The notes under the pieces were generated by a model. That model was not told where the DNA came from, did not search any database, and was given only the letters and a program-made list of their open reading frames with translations. Shown here in pieces: positions 1 to 8,236 of a stretch of DNA of 64,000 bases (position 1 is its first letter; every line of letters starts with the position of its first letter). The position numbers and the translations under genes were made by a program. Origin of the DNA: JANMCE01 sp963791625 (GTDB taxonomy: Bacteria > Actinomycetota > Acidimicrobiia > Acidimicrobiales > Ilumatobacteraceae); NCBI GenBank assembly GCA_963791625.1, contig CAWBTA010000001.1, positions 84,095 through 148,094 of the forward strand. The letters are read 5' to 3'.

Positions 1-798
1 GTCGCGGCCCGTGTCGTGTGTGCCTCACTGGTTGTCATGGCCGCCGCCGCGCTGCCATCGATCTGGATCATCGGGCTCAGCTACCTCGCCCACGCACCGA
101 TCGTCGGCCGTGGTTTCCGCTGGTGCGCGATGGCGTTCGGGCTCCACCGCGAAATCCCGGCGATCCTCGCCATCCCATCGCTTGCCCTCACCATCTTTGG
201 CGTCGCTGCGGCGGTAAAGGTGCTGCGACGTGACCGTCAACTCCGTATCCACATCTCGGGACCCATCGAGTTCGTCGAATCCGACGAAGCGTTCGCCGCG
301 ACCATACCCGGCAAAGGCGGACAGGTCATCGTGTCCACCGGACTCTTGAACCTCGTCGACGACCGGGAACTCGGCATCGTCGTCGCGCACGAACAAGCAC
401 ACGCCCGAAACCGCCACGACCGCTACTTGCTGTGCGCTCGACTCATCGGCGCTGCCCTGCCGTTCATGCGTCCAGTCACCCGACGGCTCCACTTCGTACT
501 CGAACGATGGGCCGACGAAGTTGCCGCAGCATACTGCGGCGACCGTAACCTCGTCGCTCGCACCCTCGCCAAAGTCGCGCTCAATGAACCATCAGCTTCC
601 GACCTGAACCTCGCCCCCCTCGGCTTCACCGGCCTCGGCGTTGTCGGCCGTGTCGAAGCCCTCCTCGCCCCAGCTCGACCGCTACCCGCTCGGCGCTACG
701 TCGCCGGAATCTGGAGCGCCACGACAATGGCAGGCGTTCTGGCCGGCGTACAACTCCACCACCTCGCCGGTCTCATCGCCGCGCTCTGCCCGACCTGA
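1..798 (+). CDS. M56-family membrane metallopeptidase, 5' end outside window
   Basis: The reading frame is open from base 1, and the first start codon inside the window is GTG at 16, so the gene probably begins upstream. About 260 residues are visible. Hydrophobic segments lie near residues 5-25 and 48-68, and a zinc-binding HEQAH motif sits at about residues 125-129 within an AHEQAHARNRHD context. The downstream WADEVAAAY segment may supply the third zinc ligand. This layout matches the M56 (BlaR1/MecR1-like) peptidases, which in actinobacteria often pair with a BlaI/CopY repressor. Any such partner would lie upstream of the window. No penicillin-binding sensor domain is present. The substrate is unknown. 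Confidence 0.8.
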   Translation, partial: VAARVVCASLVVMAAAALPSIWIIGLSYLAHAPIVGRGFRWCAMAFGLHREIPAILAIPSLALTIFGVAAAVKVLRRDRQLRIHISGPIEFVESDEAFAATIPGKGGQVIVSTGLLNLVDDRELGIVVAHEQAHARNRHDRYLLCARLIGAALPFMRPVTRRLHFVLERWADEVAAAYCGDRNLVARTLAKVALNEPSASDLNLAPLGFTGLGVVGRVEALLAPARPLPARRYVAGIWSATTMAGVLAGVQLHHLAGLIAALCPT

Positions 799-972
799 CC
801 GCATACCGGAGACCCTCGGCGCTCATTTGTTCGGCCGACGCCGCGGCGACGAGCCGCGCATGTTCAAGATGATCGATTTGACGGTTCGCTCGGGGTTGAC
901 CGGGTACAGCTCAGGGTTGAATCAGGGTCTTGCCGGATAGCTCGCGAGGTGGCCGGTCGTTAGCGTGAGGTC

Positions 973-2121
973 ATGGGGCCGAGAGCGAGTCAACGAGAGA
1001 ACGCTGCGACCCTCGGTGTGTCGATGTGGTTGGTAGCTGGACTGTTCCTCGATGGTTGGGCGCATAACAACAGGCCGGCACTTGAGTCGTTCTTCACGCC
1101 ATGGCATGCCGCCTTCTACTCAGGTTTCGCCGCGTGTGTCGTCTGGATCGGGCTCGTCGTGAAGCGCCGGCTCAGCGCTTCCCGCTCGTTCCGCGATGCC
1201 GTACCGGTTGGATACGGGGTGGCCGTCATCGGCCTCGTGGTGTTTGCTGTCGGTGGCGCAGGCGACCTGACGTGGCACACCATCTTCGGAATCGAGCAGG
1301 ATTTCGACGCGCTGTTCTCGCCAACGCACTTGATGCTCTTCGTTGGGATCATGCTGATTGTGACGACCCCGGTCAGAGCAGCTCGGGCCACGCACTGGTC
1401 TGGGTCCGACGTATCCAAACGCCCGGTCGACCTGGTGCAGATCGCAGTCACCTTGGGAACCGGCCTCGTCCTGTTCTTCGTCCAGTATCTGTCACTCTTC
1501 AACGAATCGTTCGAGCAGCTCAGCCGTGCCCGGCTAGTGGCTGCGCCGCCCCCAGGCGTACCGGCGGAATTTCTCGAGGGAACGCTCGAGCGCGCGGTGC
1601 TTTTCGGAGCCATCGGGCTGATCGTTTCGGCGTCGGTTGTGTGCGCGCCGGTTGCGTGGCTTGTTCGGGAACGTGGACACCGGCCGGGCAGCGTGGTGTT
1701 TCACGTCGGTCTGCTCGCCGTGACCCTCAGCGCGGTCACGGGCTTCGAGGATCCCCAGCTCATACTCGGTGCGCTCGTCTCGGCGTCGGCTATCGACGCG
1801 TTTGCTTCAATCGCCACCGCCCGCATGTCTTTCAGAGTCGCCCGACACCTCGTCGCTGGGGCGGCACCGGCCTTGCTCCTCGGTGGTCATGCCGGTGCAA
1901 TCGCGTTGACCGACGGCATCGGGCTGGAGGCAGAGATCTGGACCGGCACGATTGTGCTCGCCTCCCTGGCCGGCGTTGCCTTGAGCATCCTTGCTGAGCC
2001 GCCTCGAGTTCTCGATGACCATCCGCCTGAGCGCCCGAAGGCGTCGAAAGACATTTCGACTGGCGGCGGGCACCGACCTTTCGCCGGGCGCCGTCGCCGT
2101 TCTCTCAGCCTGCTGTCGTGA
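973..2121 (+). CDS. multi-pass membrane protein of unknown function
   Basis: This 382-residue protein has roughly eight to nine hydrophobic segments, starting with a helix at about residues 15-30 and continuing to about residue 340, followed by a charged, Arg-rich cytoplasmic tail. The N-terminal part has a FFTPWHAAFYSG stretch and a later FSPTHLMLF stretch; these conserved-looking His/Trp positions in helices could be functional. I do not recognise the family from sequence. The start is the ATG at 973, close after a GTGAGGTC stretch, and no strong ribosome site is seen. It stands alone between a peptidase and a decayed gene, so the context gives no function. Confidence 0.6.
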   Translation: MGPRASQRENAATLGVSMWLVAGLFLDGWAHNNRPALESFFTPWHAAFYSGFAACVVWIGLVVKRRLSASRSFRDAVPVGYGVAVIGLVVFAVGGAGDLTWHTIFGIEQDFDALFSPTHLMLFVGIMLIVTTPVRAARATHWSGSDVSKRPVDLVQIAVTLGTGLVLFFVQYLSLFNESFEQLSRARLVAAPPPGVPAEFLEGTLERAVLFGAIGLIVSASVVCAPVAWLVRERGHRPGSVVFHVGLLAVTLSAVTGFEDPQLILGALVSASAIDAFASIATARMSFRVARHLVAGAAPALLLGGHAGAIALTDGIGLEAEIWTGTIVLASLAGVALSILAEPPRVLDDHPPERPKASKDISTGGGHRPFAGRRRRSLSLLS

Positions 2122-2248
2122 CGGCTGCGTCGAGGCGGTAGCGGAGGTAGATGACGCCACTGCCGAATCGGTGCTCCTCGAAGGCGCCGCGTTCATCCTC
2201 GGTGTAGCCGTCGAGCGACATGTTCGACGCGTGGATCAGGCTCGCCAT
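2105..2248 (-). pseudogene. internally deleted dihydrofolate-reductase/RibD-family gene
   Basis: On the minus strand a strong ribosome site (GGAGGAG) precedes an ATG at 2248. The short product starts MASLIHASNMSLDGY, the typical opening of RibD C-terminal/dihydrofolate-reductase-like proteins. After GAF it jumps directly to EEHRFGSGVIYLRYR, the typical closing strand of the same family. The usual length is about 180-200 residues, while here about 47 remain, so some 130-150 central residues, including the NADPH-binding core, are missing in frame. This supports a deletion remnant rather than a real small protein. An assembly gap-collapse is the other explanation. Confidence 0.75.
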
Positions 2249-2407
2249 GAACTCTCCTCCAAACCTTCGACCCATCTCTACGAGACGACGTTGCGATCGG
2301 AACGCTGAGGTTACCGCGGCGGCCATCACCGCCCCTCCGCCAGCGTCTCACCGCGTTCAGGTCAGGTCGATCGATCGGGTCGCTGAACCGAATCATCAGC
2401 GTGTTCC

Positions 2408-2440
2408 TTGACACGAATATTCGTATATGCGAATATTATA
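2408..2440 (+). promoter_or_regulatory. promoter and palindromic operator of the ArsR/SRPBCC operon
   Basis: TTGACA at 2408-2413 is followed, after 17 bases, by GAATAT at 2431-2436, giving a plausible sigma-70 promoter whose transcript would start almost at the ATG at 2440 (leaderless). Overlapping it is a perfect inverted repeat AATATTCG (2416-2423), six-base spacer, CGAATATT (2430-2437), plus the nested palindrome CGAATATTCG at 2414-2423. AT-rich palindromes over the promoter are typical ArsR-family operators, so autorepression is inferred. This AT-rich patch stands out in a high-GC background. Confidence 0.65.
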
Positions 2441-2793
2441 TGGTGGATACGCTGACGTTTGCTGCTCTTGCCGACCCGAATCGGTTGCGGATAGTCGAGA
2501 TGCTCCGCGATGGTCCGGCGTCGGTGGGGGAGATCGCCGAGCGGCTACCTCTGCGACAACCGCAGGCATCGAAGCATTTGAAAACCCTCACCGAAGCGGG
2601 GCTGGTCGCGGTGCGCCCGGTGGCGCAGCGTCGGGTGTTCGAGCTTCGGCGCGAACCGTTCGAGCAGCTCGATCAGTGGCTCGCGCTGTTGCGTCCGACG
2701 TGGGAGGAACGACTCGATTCGATGGAGCGTTACTTGCGTGAGCTCCGCAAACCTGCAATCAACAGACCCCGAGAGGAACGCCATGACCAGTAG
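2440..2793 (+). CDS. ArsR-family winged-helix repressor
   Basis: This protein of about 117 residues begins MVDTLTFAALADPNRLRIVEML, and the winged helix-turn-helix covers most of it, with a recognition helix around LRQPQASKHLKTLTEAGL. No cysteine metal site is visible, so it belongs with the SdpR/PhlF-like ArsR proteins that pair with SRPBCC genes rather than with metal sensors. The ATG at 2440 is chosen because it starts the conserved domain and lies just after the promoter; an upstream GTG at 2401 would place coding sequence across the -35 and operator. Its last 11 bases overlap the start of the downstream SRPBCC gene, showing translational coupling. Confidence 0.85.
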   Translation: MVDTLTFAALADPNRLRIVEMLRDGPASVGEIAERLPLRQPQASKHLKTLTEAGLVAVRPVAQRRVFELRREPFEQLDQWLALLRPTWEERLDSMERYLRELRKPAINRPREERHDQ

Positions 2794-3280
2794 CCAACCA
2801 GTCAGCCACGACATCGTGATCAAACGGATCATCGATGCGCCGGTCGAGATGGTGTGGAAGATGTGGACCGAACCCGAGCATGTGATGGCGTGGTGGGGAC
2901 CGCAGTACTACACGTCGCCGACCTGTCGGATCGACCTTCGGGTCGGCGGGTCGTACGTGTTCTGCATGCGTGCCCCAGCCGATCAGGGCGGTCAGGACTC
3001 CTACACCGCCGGTGTCTACCAGCGCATCGTCCCGCACGAGTTGTTGGAGTTCACCCAACAACTCTCGGACGCGGATGGTAATCCGCTCGCTGAAGCCGAC
3101 ATGCCGCCGGGGTTCCCGACCAGCCAGTTGCACTCGATCACGTTCACCCCGCGTCGCGACATGACCGAACTCACGATCGTTGAGCACGCCTGGCCGCTCG
3201 GTCACATGATGGTGTTCTCCTTCGCAGGGATGCATCAGTCACTGGACAAGCTCAGCGATGTGCTCGACGCCGCTCGATGA
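2783..3280 (+). CDS. SRPBCC (AHSA1/START-like) protein partnered with ArsR
   Basis: The product is about 165 residues, opening with HDIVIKRIIDAPVEMVWKMW and WWGPQYYT, which are hallmark motifs of the AHSA1-type SRPBCC fold, a hydrophobic-cavity fold that binds lipophilic ligands. Start ATG at 2783 follows GAGAGGAACGCC and lies inside the 3' end of the ArsR gene. ArsR-SRPBCC pairs are widespread in actinobacteria, where the repressor controls the pair, but the ligand is generally unknown. A second pair of the same kind lies at 23.8-24.7 kb with a similar opening (EMWTEAEHFANWYGP). Confidence 0.85.
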   Translation: MTSSQPVSHDIVIKRIIDAPVEMVWKMWTEPEHVMAWWGPQYYTSPTCRIDLRVGGSYVFCMRAPADQGGQDSYTAGVYQRIVPHELLEFTQQLSDADGNPLAEADMPPGFPTSQLHSITFTPRRDMTELTIVEHAWPLGHMMVFSFAGMHQSLDKLSDVLDAAR

Positions 3281-3321
3281 CCACCGCCATGCCGGCAGCG
3301 CCTTCTTAGGCAGGCGCGGAT

Positions 3322-3543
3322 TTACGCGTCAATGAAGATGCACTCGCCGGGGCATTCCTCGGCGGCTTCGAGCACGGCGTCCAACCGTGCGTCGCCGATT
3401 TCGCTGGCGCCACCCGACAGCAGGGGACTGCCGTTCGCATCGCGGACATAGGCGATGCCCCCGACCAGGGTGAACATCGAGGGACAAATTTCCTCGCAGA
3501 GACCATCGCCGGTGCAGAGGTCCTGATCGATCCAAACCTTCAT
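3322..3543 (-). CDS. 3Fe-4S-type ferredoxin
   Basis: A 73-residue acidic protein opens MKVWIDQDLCTGDGLCEEICP and ends ECPGECIFIDA. Cysteines 10, 16, 20 and 64 are in place, but the position that would be the second cluster cysteine (residue 13) is Asp, as in the 3Fe-4S ferredoxins that serve cytochrome P450 and related oxygenases in actinobacteria. The ribosome site AAGGAG lies just upstream of the ATG at 3543. No P450 lies next to it. It is single-copy here and convergent with the SRPBCC gene. A redox partner elsewhere in the genome is likely. Confidence 0.9.
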   Translation of the reverse strand: MKVWIDQDLCTGDGLCEEICPSMFTLVGGIAYVRDANGSPLLSGGASEIGDARLDAVLEAAEECPGECIFIDA

Positions 3544-3811
3544 GATGAGCTCCTTGTTTCGACCCCGGCCCCGTGGGCTGGTCGTTGCGTAATGTCATTT
3601 CGGTGGCGCTTGCCCCGATGACCTGATCCTGCGCTTGATTGCGTTACGTGACGGCCAGACGTCGGACAGCGGTAGGTAACCGTTTCTGCAAGATCCACTC
3701 TCGTGACCCAGAACCACTTGAATGTCGTCGCCCTCGACCACAGTCGTGGTGCATGTCCGGGCAGTGCGGCAGAATTCCTGTCGTGGTCGATAAGAGCGTC
3801 ATCGGGGTGGA
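3544..3811. other. intergenic region, no gene seen
   Basis: About 270 bases lie between the divergent ferredoxin and EamA genes. It must hold promoters for both, but I see no convincing paired -35/-10 boxes. Apart from a GATAAG hexamer near 3789 and a GGGGTGG ribosome-site-like run before the ATG at 3812, nothing is distinctive. Confidence 0.4.
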
Positions 3812-4624
3812 ATGGTGAGTCGGCGCGGTCTGTTGCTCTGCCTCGCCGCGGCTGTGTTGTTCGGTGCTTCGACCCCAGCGGCATCTCGGCTGGTGCGAGA
3901 CCTGAATCCGTTCACGCTCGCCGGTTTGTTGTATCTCGGGGCGGCTCTCGGAGTCTGCCCGATCGCGTGGCTTTCTCGGCCCGACGCGGGCGTAGTGCGT
4001 CGTGCGGGTCGCCGCCTCGGACTGGCGGTCGTGTGCGGTGGAGTGATCGGCCCGGTGCTGCTGGCTGTTGGGCTTCGTGATGTTCCAGCCTCGACTGCGT
4101 CGCTTCTGTTGAATCTCGAGTTGGTGTTCACCGCGTTGATCGCCGTTGTTGTGTTCAAGGAGCATCTTGGCCGCCGGTTGACAGTCGGCATCGCCCTGGT
4201 TGTTGCAGCTGGTGTGCTGCTGGGCTGGTCCTCGGATGTTGGGTGGCGCTGGGCGGCGCTACTGATCGGTGGGGCGTGTCTGTGTTGGGCGGTCGATAAC
4301 AGCGTAACGGCGAAGCTCGATCAGATCGCTCCAGCGCAGATCACGTTTGTGAAAGGTGCGGTCGCTGGGTTCGTGAACGTGATGATTGGGCTTCTGGGGG
4401 GCGGCATGCTGACCCGGTGGCTGGTTGTCGCTGCGCTTGCGGTAGGCGCGCTGGGATACGGGGTCTCGATGACGTTGTGGATCGCTGGTGCCCGCGAATT
4501 GGGCGCAGCACGAGGGCAGTTGGTGTTTGCGGCTGCGCCGTTCGTCGGGGCCCTGGTGTCTTGGTTCGTCCACGCCCATGGACACCTGCCCGACGTGCAC
4601 CATCGTCACGAGCACCGTGAATAG
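3812..4624 (+). CDS. EamA/DMT transporter, last helix apparently deleted
   Basis: The 270-residue protein has about nine hydrophobic helices in the EamA drug/metabolite transporter pattern (VLFGASTPAASRLV near the N terminus, a second repeat from about residue 145). After AAPFVGALVSWFV it switches directly into a His-rich tail, HAHGHLPDVHHRHEH. In related exporters this region is normally LSWLVLGE followed by the final helix and a long His-rich tail, of which HPDxHHRH is the very end. The last helix and most of the tail thus seem to have been lost in frame. Function as a small-molecule exporter is inferred, and activity of this version is doubtful. Confidence 0.75.
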   Translation: MVSRRGLLLCLAAAVLFGASTPAASRLVRDLNPFTLAGLLYLGAALGVCPIAWLSRPDAGVVRRAGRRLGLAVVCGGVIGPVLLAVGLRDVPASTASLLLNLELVFTALIAVVVFKEHLGRRLTVGIALVVAAGVLLGWSSDVGWRWAALLIGGACLCWAVDNSVTAKLDQIAPAQITFVKGAVAGFVNVMIGLLGGGMLTRWLVVAALAVGALGYGVSMTLWIAGARELGAARGQLVFAAAPFVGALVSWFVHAHGHLPDVHHRHEHRE

Positions 4625-4701
4625 CCGCAAGAACACGCCGATCACGACGAGGACGAACGGCGGTCTGGGGAGTTGAGGATGCGGCGTCTACAGTTCACGC
4701 T

Positions 4702-5196
4702 GTGAGCAGCGACCCGGTGATCGGCGTGGTGATGGGATCCTCCAGCGATTGGGAGATCATGCGCGCCGCCACCGAGATTCTCGCCGAGTTCGACGTTTCG
4801 CACGAGGCGCGTGTCGTTTCGGCCCACCGCATGCCGGACGAGATGTTCGACTATGCCGAGACAGCGTCCGCTAGGGGCTTGCGCGCGATCATCGCCGGTG
4901 CAGGCGGCGCCGCGCACCTGCCCGGCATGCTTGCGGCCAAGACCACAGTGCCGGTGCTCGGCGTGCCGGTGCCGAGCAAGCACCTCGCTGGCGTCGACTC
5001 CCTGTATTCGATTGTGATGATGCCCAAAGGCGTTCCCGTGGCCACGTTCGCCATCGGGGCAGGCGGTGCGGCGAATGCGGCGCTGTTCGCGGTGGCGATG
5101 CTCGCGCATGGCGATGCTGCATTGGGCGCGAGGCTCGACGCCTATCGGTCCCGGCAGACCGAGGTCGCGCGCTCGATGAGCCAAGACTTGACGTGA
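4702..5196 (+). CDS. purE: N5-carboxyaminoimidazole ribonucleotide mutase PurE
   Basis: The 164-residue class I PurE converts N5-CAIR to CAIR in purine synthesis. It shows the signature motifs GSSSDWEIM near residue 12, SAHRMPDEM near residue 41 (with the catalytic His) and GAGGAAHLPGM near residue 67. The GTG at 4702 is the natural start, as the domain begins within six residues. No clear ribosome site is visible. Its stop overlaps the GTG start of purK by four bases, so the pair is translationally coupled and makes the two-step bacterial route from AIR. Confidence 0.97.
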   Translation: MSSDPVIGVVMGSSSDWEIMRAATEILAEFDVSHEARVVSAHRMPDEMFDYAETASARGLRAIIAGAGGAAHLPGMLAAKTTVPVLGVPVPSKHLAGVDSLYSIVMMPKGVPVATFAIGAGGAANAALFAVAMLAHGDAALGARLDAYRSRQTEVARSMSQDLT

Positions 5197-6338
5197 CGGG
5201 GTTCATCGCGCCCGGCGCGACCCTCGGGGTTATGGGCGGCGGCCAGCTCGGTCGTATGTTCGTTCATGCGGCGCAGCGCATGGGCTATTTCACCGCGGTG
5301 CTCGATCCCGATCCGCAAAGCCCGGCGGGCCGCGTGTCGCATCACCACATCTGCACCGACTACGGCGACGAGGCCGGCCTTACGCAGCTCGCGGAGCTCT
5401 CCGCAGCAATCACGACCGAGTTCGAGAATGTTCCGGCGCCGTCGCTCTTGTGGCTCGGGGACAGAACCTCGGTGGCGCCCGGCGCCGACGCGGTGGCCAT
5501 CTGCCAGCACCGCGGTCGCGAGAAGGCCTTCTTTGAGAGCTGCGGCGTGCCGTGTGCGCCACATGCGCTGATCGAGTCGGCCGCGCAACTCGATGCAATA
5601 GATGCCGATCTGCTGCCCGGCATCTTGAAGACCGCGCAGCTCGGCTACGACGGGAAAGGGCAGACCACGGTGGCCACGCCGGCCGATCTCGCAGACGCGT
5701 TCGCCGCGCACGGCGGTGTGGCCTGTGTGCTCGAGAAGAAGCTCGCACTTGTGCATGAGATCAGCGTCATCGTCGCCCGCGGCGCCGACGGCTCGCACAC
5801 CAGCCTTCCCGTGCAGCAGAACCTGCACCGCGGTGGCATCCTGGCCGTGACGCAGGTGCCCGCACCCGACGTGAGCGAAGCCACGCAACGCTGCGCCGTC
5901 GAGGCCGCTCTCGCACTCGCCGAGGCGATGCATTACGTCGGCGTGTTGTGCGTCGAGTTCTTCGTGCTTGAAGGCGGCACGCTCGTCGCAAACGAGATGG
6001 CGCCGCGGCCGCACAACTCTGGCCACCACAGCCTCGAGTCGTGCGGCCTGTCGCAGTTCGAGATGCAGCTGCGTGCGATGTGTGGCGCTCCGCTGCCCGC
6101 TTCGAGTCTGCGAGGCGCAGCGATCATGCTCAACCTCCTCGGCGACCTGTGGGTGCATGGCGAGCCCGATTGGCCGGGCGTTCTCGGGCTGCCAGGCGTG
6201 CACCTTCACCTCTACGGCAAACACGAGGCACGTCCCGGTCGAAAGATGGGGCACCTGACCGTGACCGCAGCGGGCATCGAGTCGGCCCGAGCGACAGCAC
6301 GGATGGCGGCAGCCAAGCTCGGCCTCGAGACGCCCTGA
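5193..6338 (+). CDS. purK: N5-carboxyaminoimidazole ribonucleotide synthase PurK
   Basis: This 381-residue ATP-grasp enzyme makes N5-CAIR from AIR, bicarbonate and ATP. It begins with a GVMGGGQLGRMF nucleotide-binding loop, has the ATP-grasp core with LKTAQLGYDGKGQ near residue 148, and ends with the preATP/C-terminal domain containing EMAPRPHNSGH near residue 269. Length and motif order are normal. It starts with GTG four bases inside purE. No regulatory site is seen between the two. Confidence 0.97.
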   Translation: MTGFIAPGATLGVMGGGQLGRMFVHAAQRMGYFTAVLDPDPQSPAGRVSHHHICTDYGDEAGLTQLAELSAAITTEFENVPAPSLLWLGDRTSVAPGADAVAICQHRGREKAFFESCGVPCAPHALIESAAQLDAIDADLLPGILKTAQLGYDGKGQTTVATPADLADAFAAHGGVACVLEKKLALVHEISVIVARGADGSHTSLPVQQNLHRGGILAVTQVPAPDVSEATQRCAVEAALALAEAMHYVGVLCVEFFVLEGGTLVANEMAPRPHNSGHHSLESCGLSQFEMQLRAMCGAPLPASSLRGAAIMLNLLGDLWVHGEPDWPGVLGLPGVHLHLYGKHEARPGRKMGHLTVTAAGIESARATARMAAAKLGLETP

Positions 6339-6379
6339 CACGATACGCCCCCGGGGTGTCATCTGAGCAGAGCGTCGGG

Positions 6380-7249
6380 TCACTGCAGCCGGGCGCGCCA
6401 TGCCGATGGAGACATTCCTGTCCATCGGCGAAACGCTCGGCTGAAGCCTTCGGTTGAGTTGAATCCGACGTCGAATGCGACGGTGGAAATGGGCGCGCTT
6501 TGGTTGGAGAGAAGCGCGATGGCTCGGGTGCGTCGTTCATCGTCGACGAGTTCGGAGAAGGTGGTGCGGTGGTCGGCTAGGCGCTGTTGAAGGGTACGCG
6601 GGCTATACGAGAGACGTCCGGCCACGGCCTGCAGCGTGGGTGTTGTCCGGAGGTTTTCGCGGATAATCCGACGAACGTCGGCAACCCAGCCACCGTTCTC
6701 GTCGAGGGCGTGTTCGGCGTAGCCGATGAGCATCGACGCAATTGACGGGTCGGCCGACGCGAGCGGCGACGCAACCTGACCCGCGCTGAAGACAACCACG
6801 TCGTGTCCCGATGTTCGATGCCATTGTCGAGTCGGTCGCACCGACGCTTCCGTAACCTGATCGAGCAAGCGAGAAAGCAGCGTGAAGAACGCGTCTCGGG
6901 TGTCGCCATGTGCCGCGGTCGGCCCGGTGCCGCGTAGGTGGACCTTGTACTCGCCGTGACTGCTTTGGTCGAGCACAATCTCGTCGTCGCCCCAGAGTGG
7001 ATGGAATCGGACGAGGGTCCGCAGAAGTTGCCCGACGTCGCGACAGTTGGCGAGGAGCGGCGGAATGACGCCGCCGACGAGCGCAAGATCGACCCACTGT
7101 CCGAACCGGTGACCGGGGTCGTCGATGCCTGCGGCTCGCATTGCGTTCCAACGGTCGGCGATCGAACTGTCGGGATCATGGTGGACAGCGACGCCGTGAA
7201 GCGCGGCGAAGCGGTCGATTACGTCCACCATGCGTCGGTTCGAGGTCAT
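6380..7249 (-). CDS. AraC-family transcriptional regulator
   Basis: About 289 residues. The N-terminal 190 residues resemble the arabinose_bd-like ligand domain found in OruR/ArgR-type AraC proteins, and the C-terminal 90 residues hold the double helix-turn-helix, including RLSYSPRTLQQRL and the closing VAFDVGFNSTEGFSRAFRRWTGMSPSAW motif split across positions 220-290. The ATG at 7249 is taken as start; a TTG seven codons upstream is possible. The gene is divergent from a membrane hydroxylase gene with about 70 bases between them, so it probably controls that gene. The inducer is unknown. Confidence 0.88.
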   Translation of the reverse strand: MTSNRRMVDVIDRFAALHGVAVHHDPDSSIADRWNAMRAAGIDDPGHRFGQWVDLALVGGVIPPLLANCRDVGQLLRTLVRFHPLWGDDEIVLDQSSHGEYKVHLRGTGPTAAHGDTRDAFFTLLSRLLDQVTEASVRPTRQWHRTSGHDVVVFSAGQVASPLASADPSIASMLIGYAEHALDENGGWVADVRRIIRENLRTTPTLQAVAGRLSYSPRTLQQRLADHRTTFSELVDDERRTRAIALLSNQSAPISTVAFDVGFNSTEGFSRAFRRWTGMSPSAWRARLQ

Positions 7250-7321
7250 GTCTGCACATCCGGTCAACAATCCTGCATGCGAGGTAGGGCGGCCGCGGTC
7301 ACGTTCAACGAAGGTGAGCCT

Positions 7322-8236
7322 ATGAGTTCTTCGCCTGCCCCTGCCCCATTGGTCGCCTATGGCCTCTACCCACTCGTGGTTGGCGGTGCGACGATCGCGG
7401 CCGCACTGGTCGTGTCTCGAGGAGGGAACCGATCGGCGGTCATGCCCTTGATCTTGGTGAGCGCCATCGCGATCTGCATGATGGCGGAGTGGCGTTTCCC
7501 GCTTGACCGCCGCTGGTCAATGACGGCGCGCAGCCTCTGCCGCCGTGACTTTCCGTACATCGTGCTCGGACTCGTCGTCGAACGAGCGAGCGAAGTTGCC
7601 GTCGCCGCGATCGCGACTCGAACCGTTCCGGCCGGTGGCTTCGGGCCGATCGCGCGTCTTCCTTTGGCGGCACAGGTTGTTGCGGCGATCCTGGTGTTCG
7701 ATCTCGCGTGGTACACCTACCACCGTGCCGCGCACCGCTCGGCGCGCCTGTGGCGGGTCCATGGTGCACACCACAGCCCGAGTCAGTTGTATGTGTTGAT
7801 GCATGGTGTGTTTCACCCGTGCGACGAACTCGTCGTGCGGTTCGTCCTTGGGCTCGTTGTGTTTCGGTACGTCGGGTTCACACCGAACGCGAGTTTTGTC
7901 GCGCTGGTAATCATCGGATGCGTTGGAATCATCAGCCACACCAACGCCGACATCCGGATTTGGGCGTTCAATCATCTCCTCATCGGTCCCGAGACGCATC
8001 GCTATCACCACAGTGCCGAGGACAACGGCAACTACGGCACCGTCACTTCGGTCTGGGATCAGGCCTTCGGCACGTTCGTGTTCAACCCGGCACCGCCGGT
8101 ACGACTTGGCCTGCATGATGCATCTGACTACCCCGACCCGCAACGGTTCCTCACCGTCCTTGCGTGGCCTCTCCGACACCGCGTCACCTGCCCGACTGAA
8201 CCCGAGGGATGCCATGTGGCGACATCGCGCGGTTAG
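7322..8236 (+). CDS. sterol desaturase/fatty acid hydroxylase family membrane protein
   Basis: The 304-residue protein has four or more membrane helices and the histidine boxes of the membrane diiron hydroxylase family: HRAAH at about 134-138, HGAHH at about 147-151, and a later ETHRYHH. These bind two irons that hydroxylate lipids such as sterols, fatty acids or carotenoid ends. A start at 7322 is chosen because the upstream open frame runs antisense through the AraC gene. The stop codon overlaps that of the convergent SDR gene by a few bases. The substrate cannot be told from sequence. The divergent AraC gene is its likely regulator. Confidence 0.88.
   Translation: MSSSPAPAPLVAYGLYPLVVGGATIAAALVVSRGGNRSAVMPLILVSAIAICMMAEWRFPLDRRWSMTARSLCRRDFPYIVLGLVVERASEVAVAAIATRTVPAGGFGPIARLPLAAQVVAAILVFDLAWYTYHRAAHRSARLWRVHGAHHSPSQLYVLMHGVFHPCDELVVRFVLGLVVFRYVGFTPNASFVALVIIGCVGIISHTNADIRIWAFNHLLIGPETHRYHHSAEDNGNYGTVTSVWDQAFGTFVFNPAPPVRLGLHDASDYPDPQRFLTVLAWPLRHRVTCPTEPEGCHVATSRG

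Noticed and set aside
5142..6425. A 427-codon minus-strand frame over purK
   Set aside because: It is a high-GC shadow of the unmistakable purK gene.
6938..7321. Upstream extension of the membrane hydroxylase frame
   Set aside because: It runs antisense through the AraC gene, and the hydroxylase family does not have this extra N terminus.
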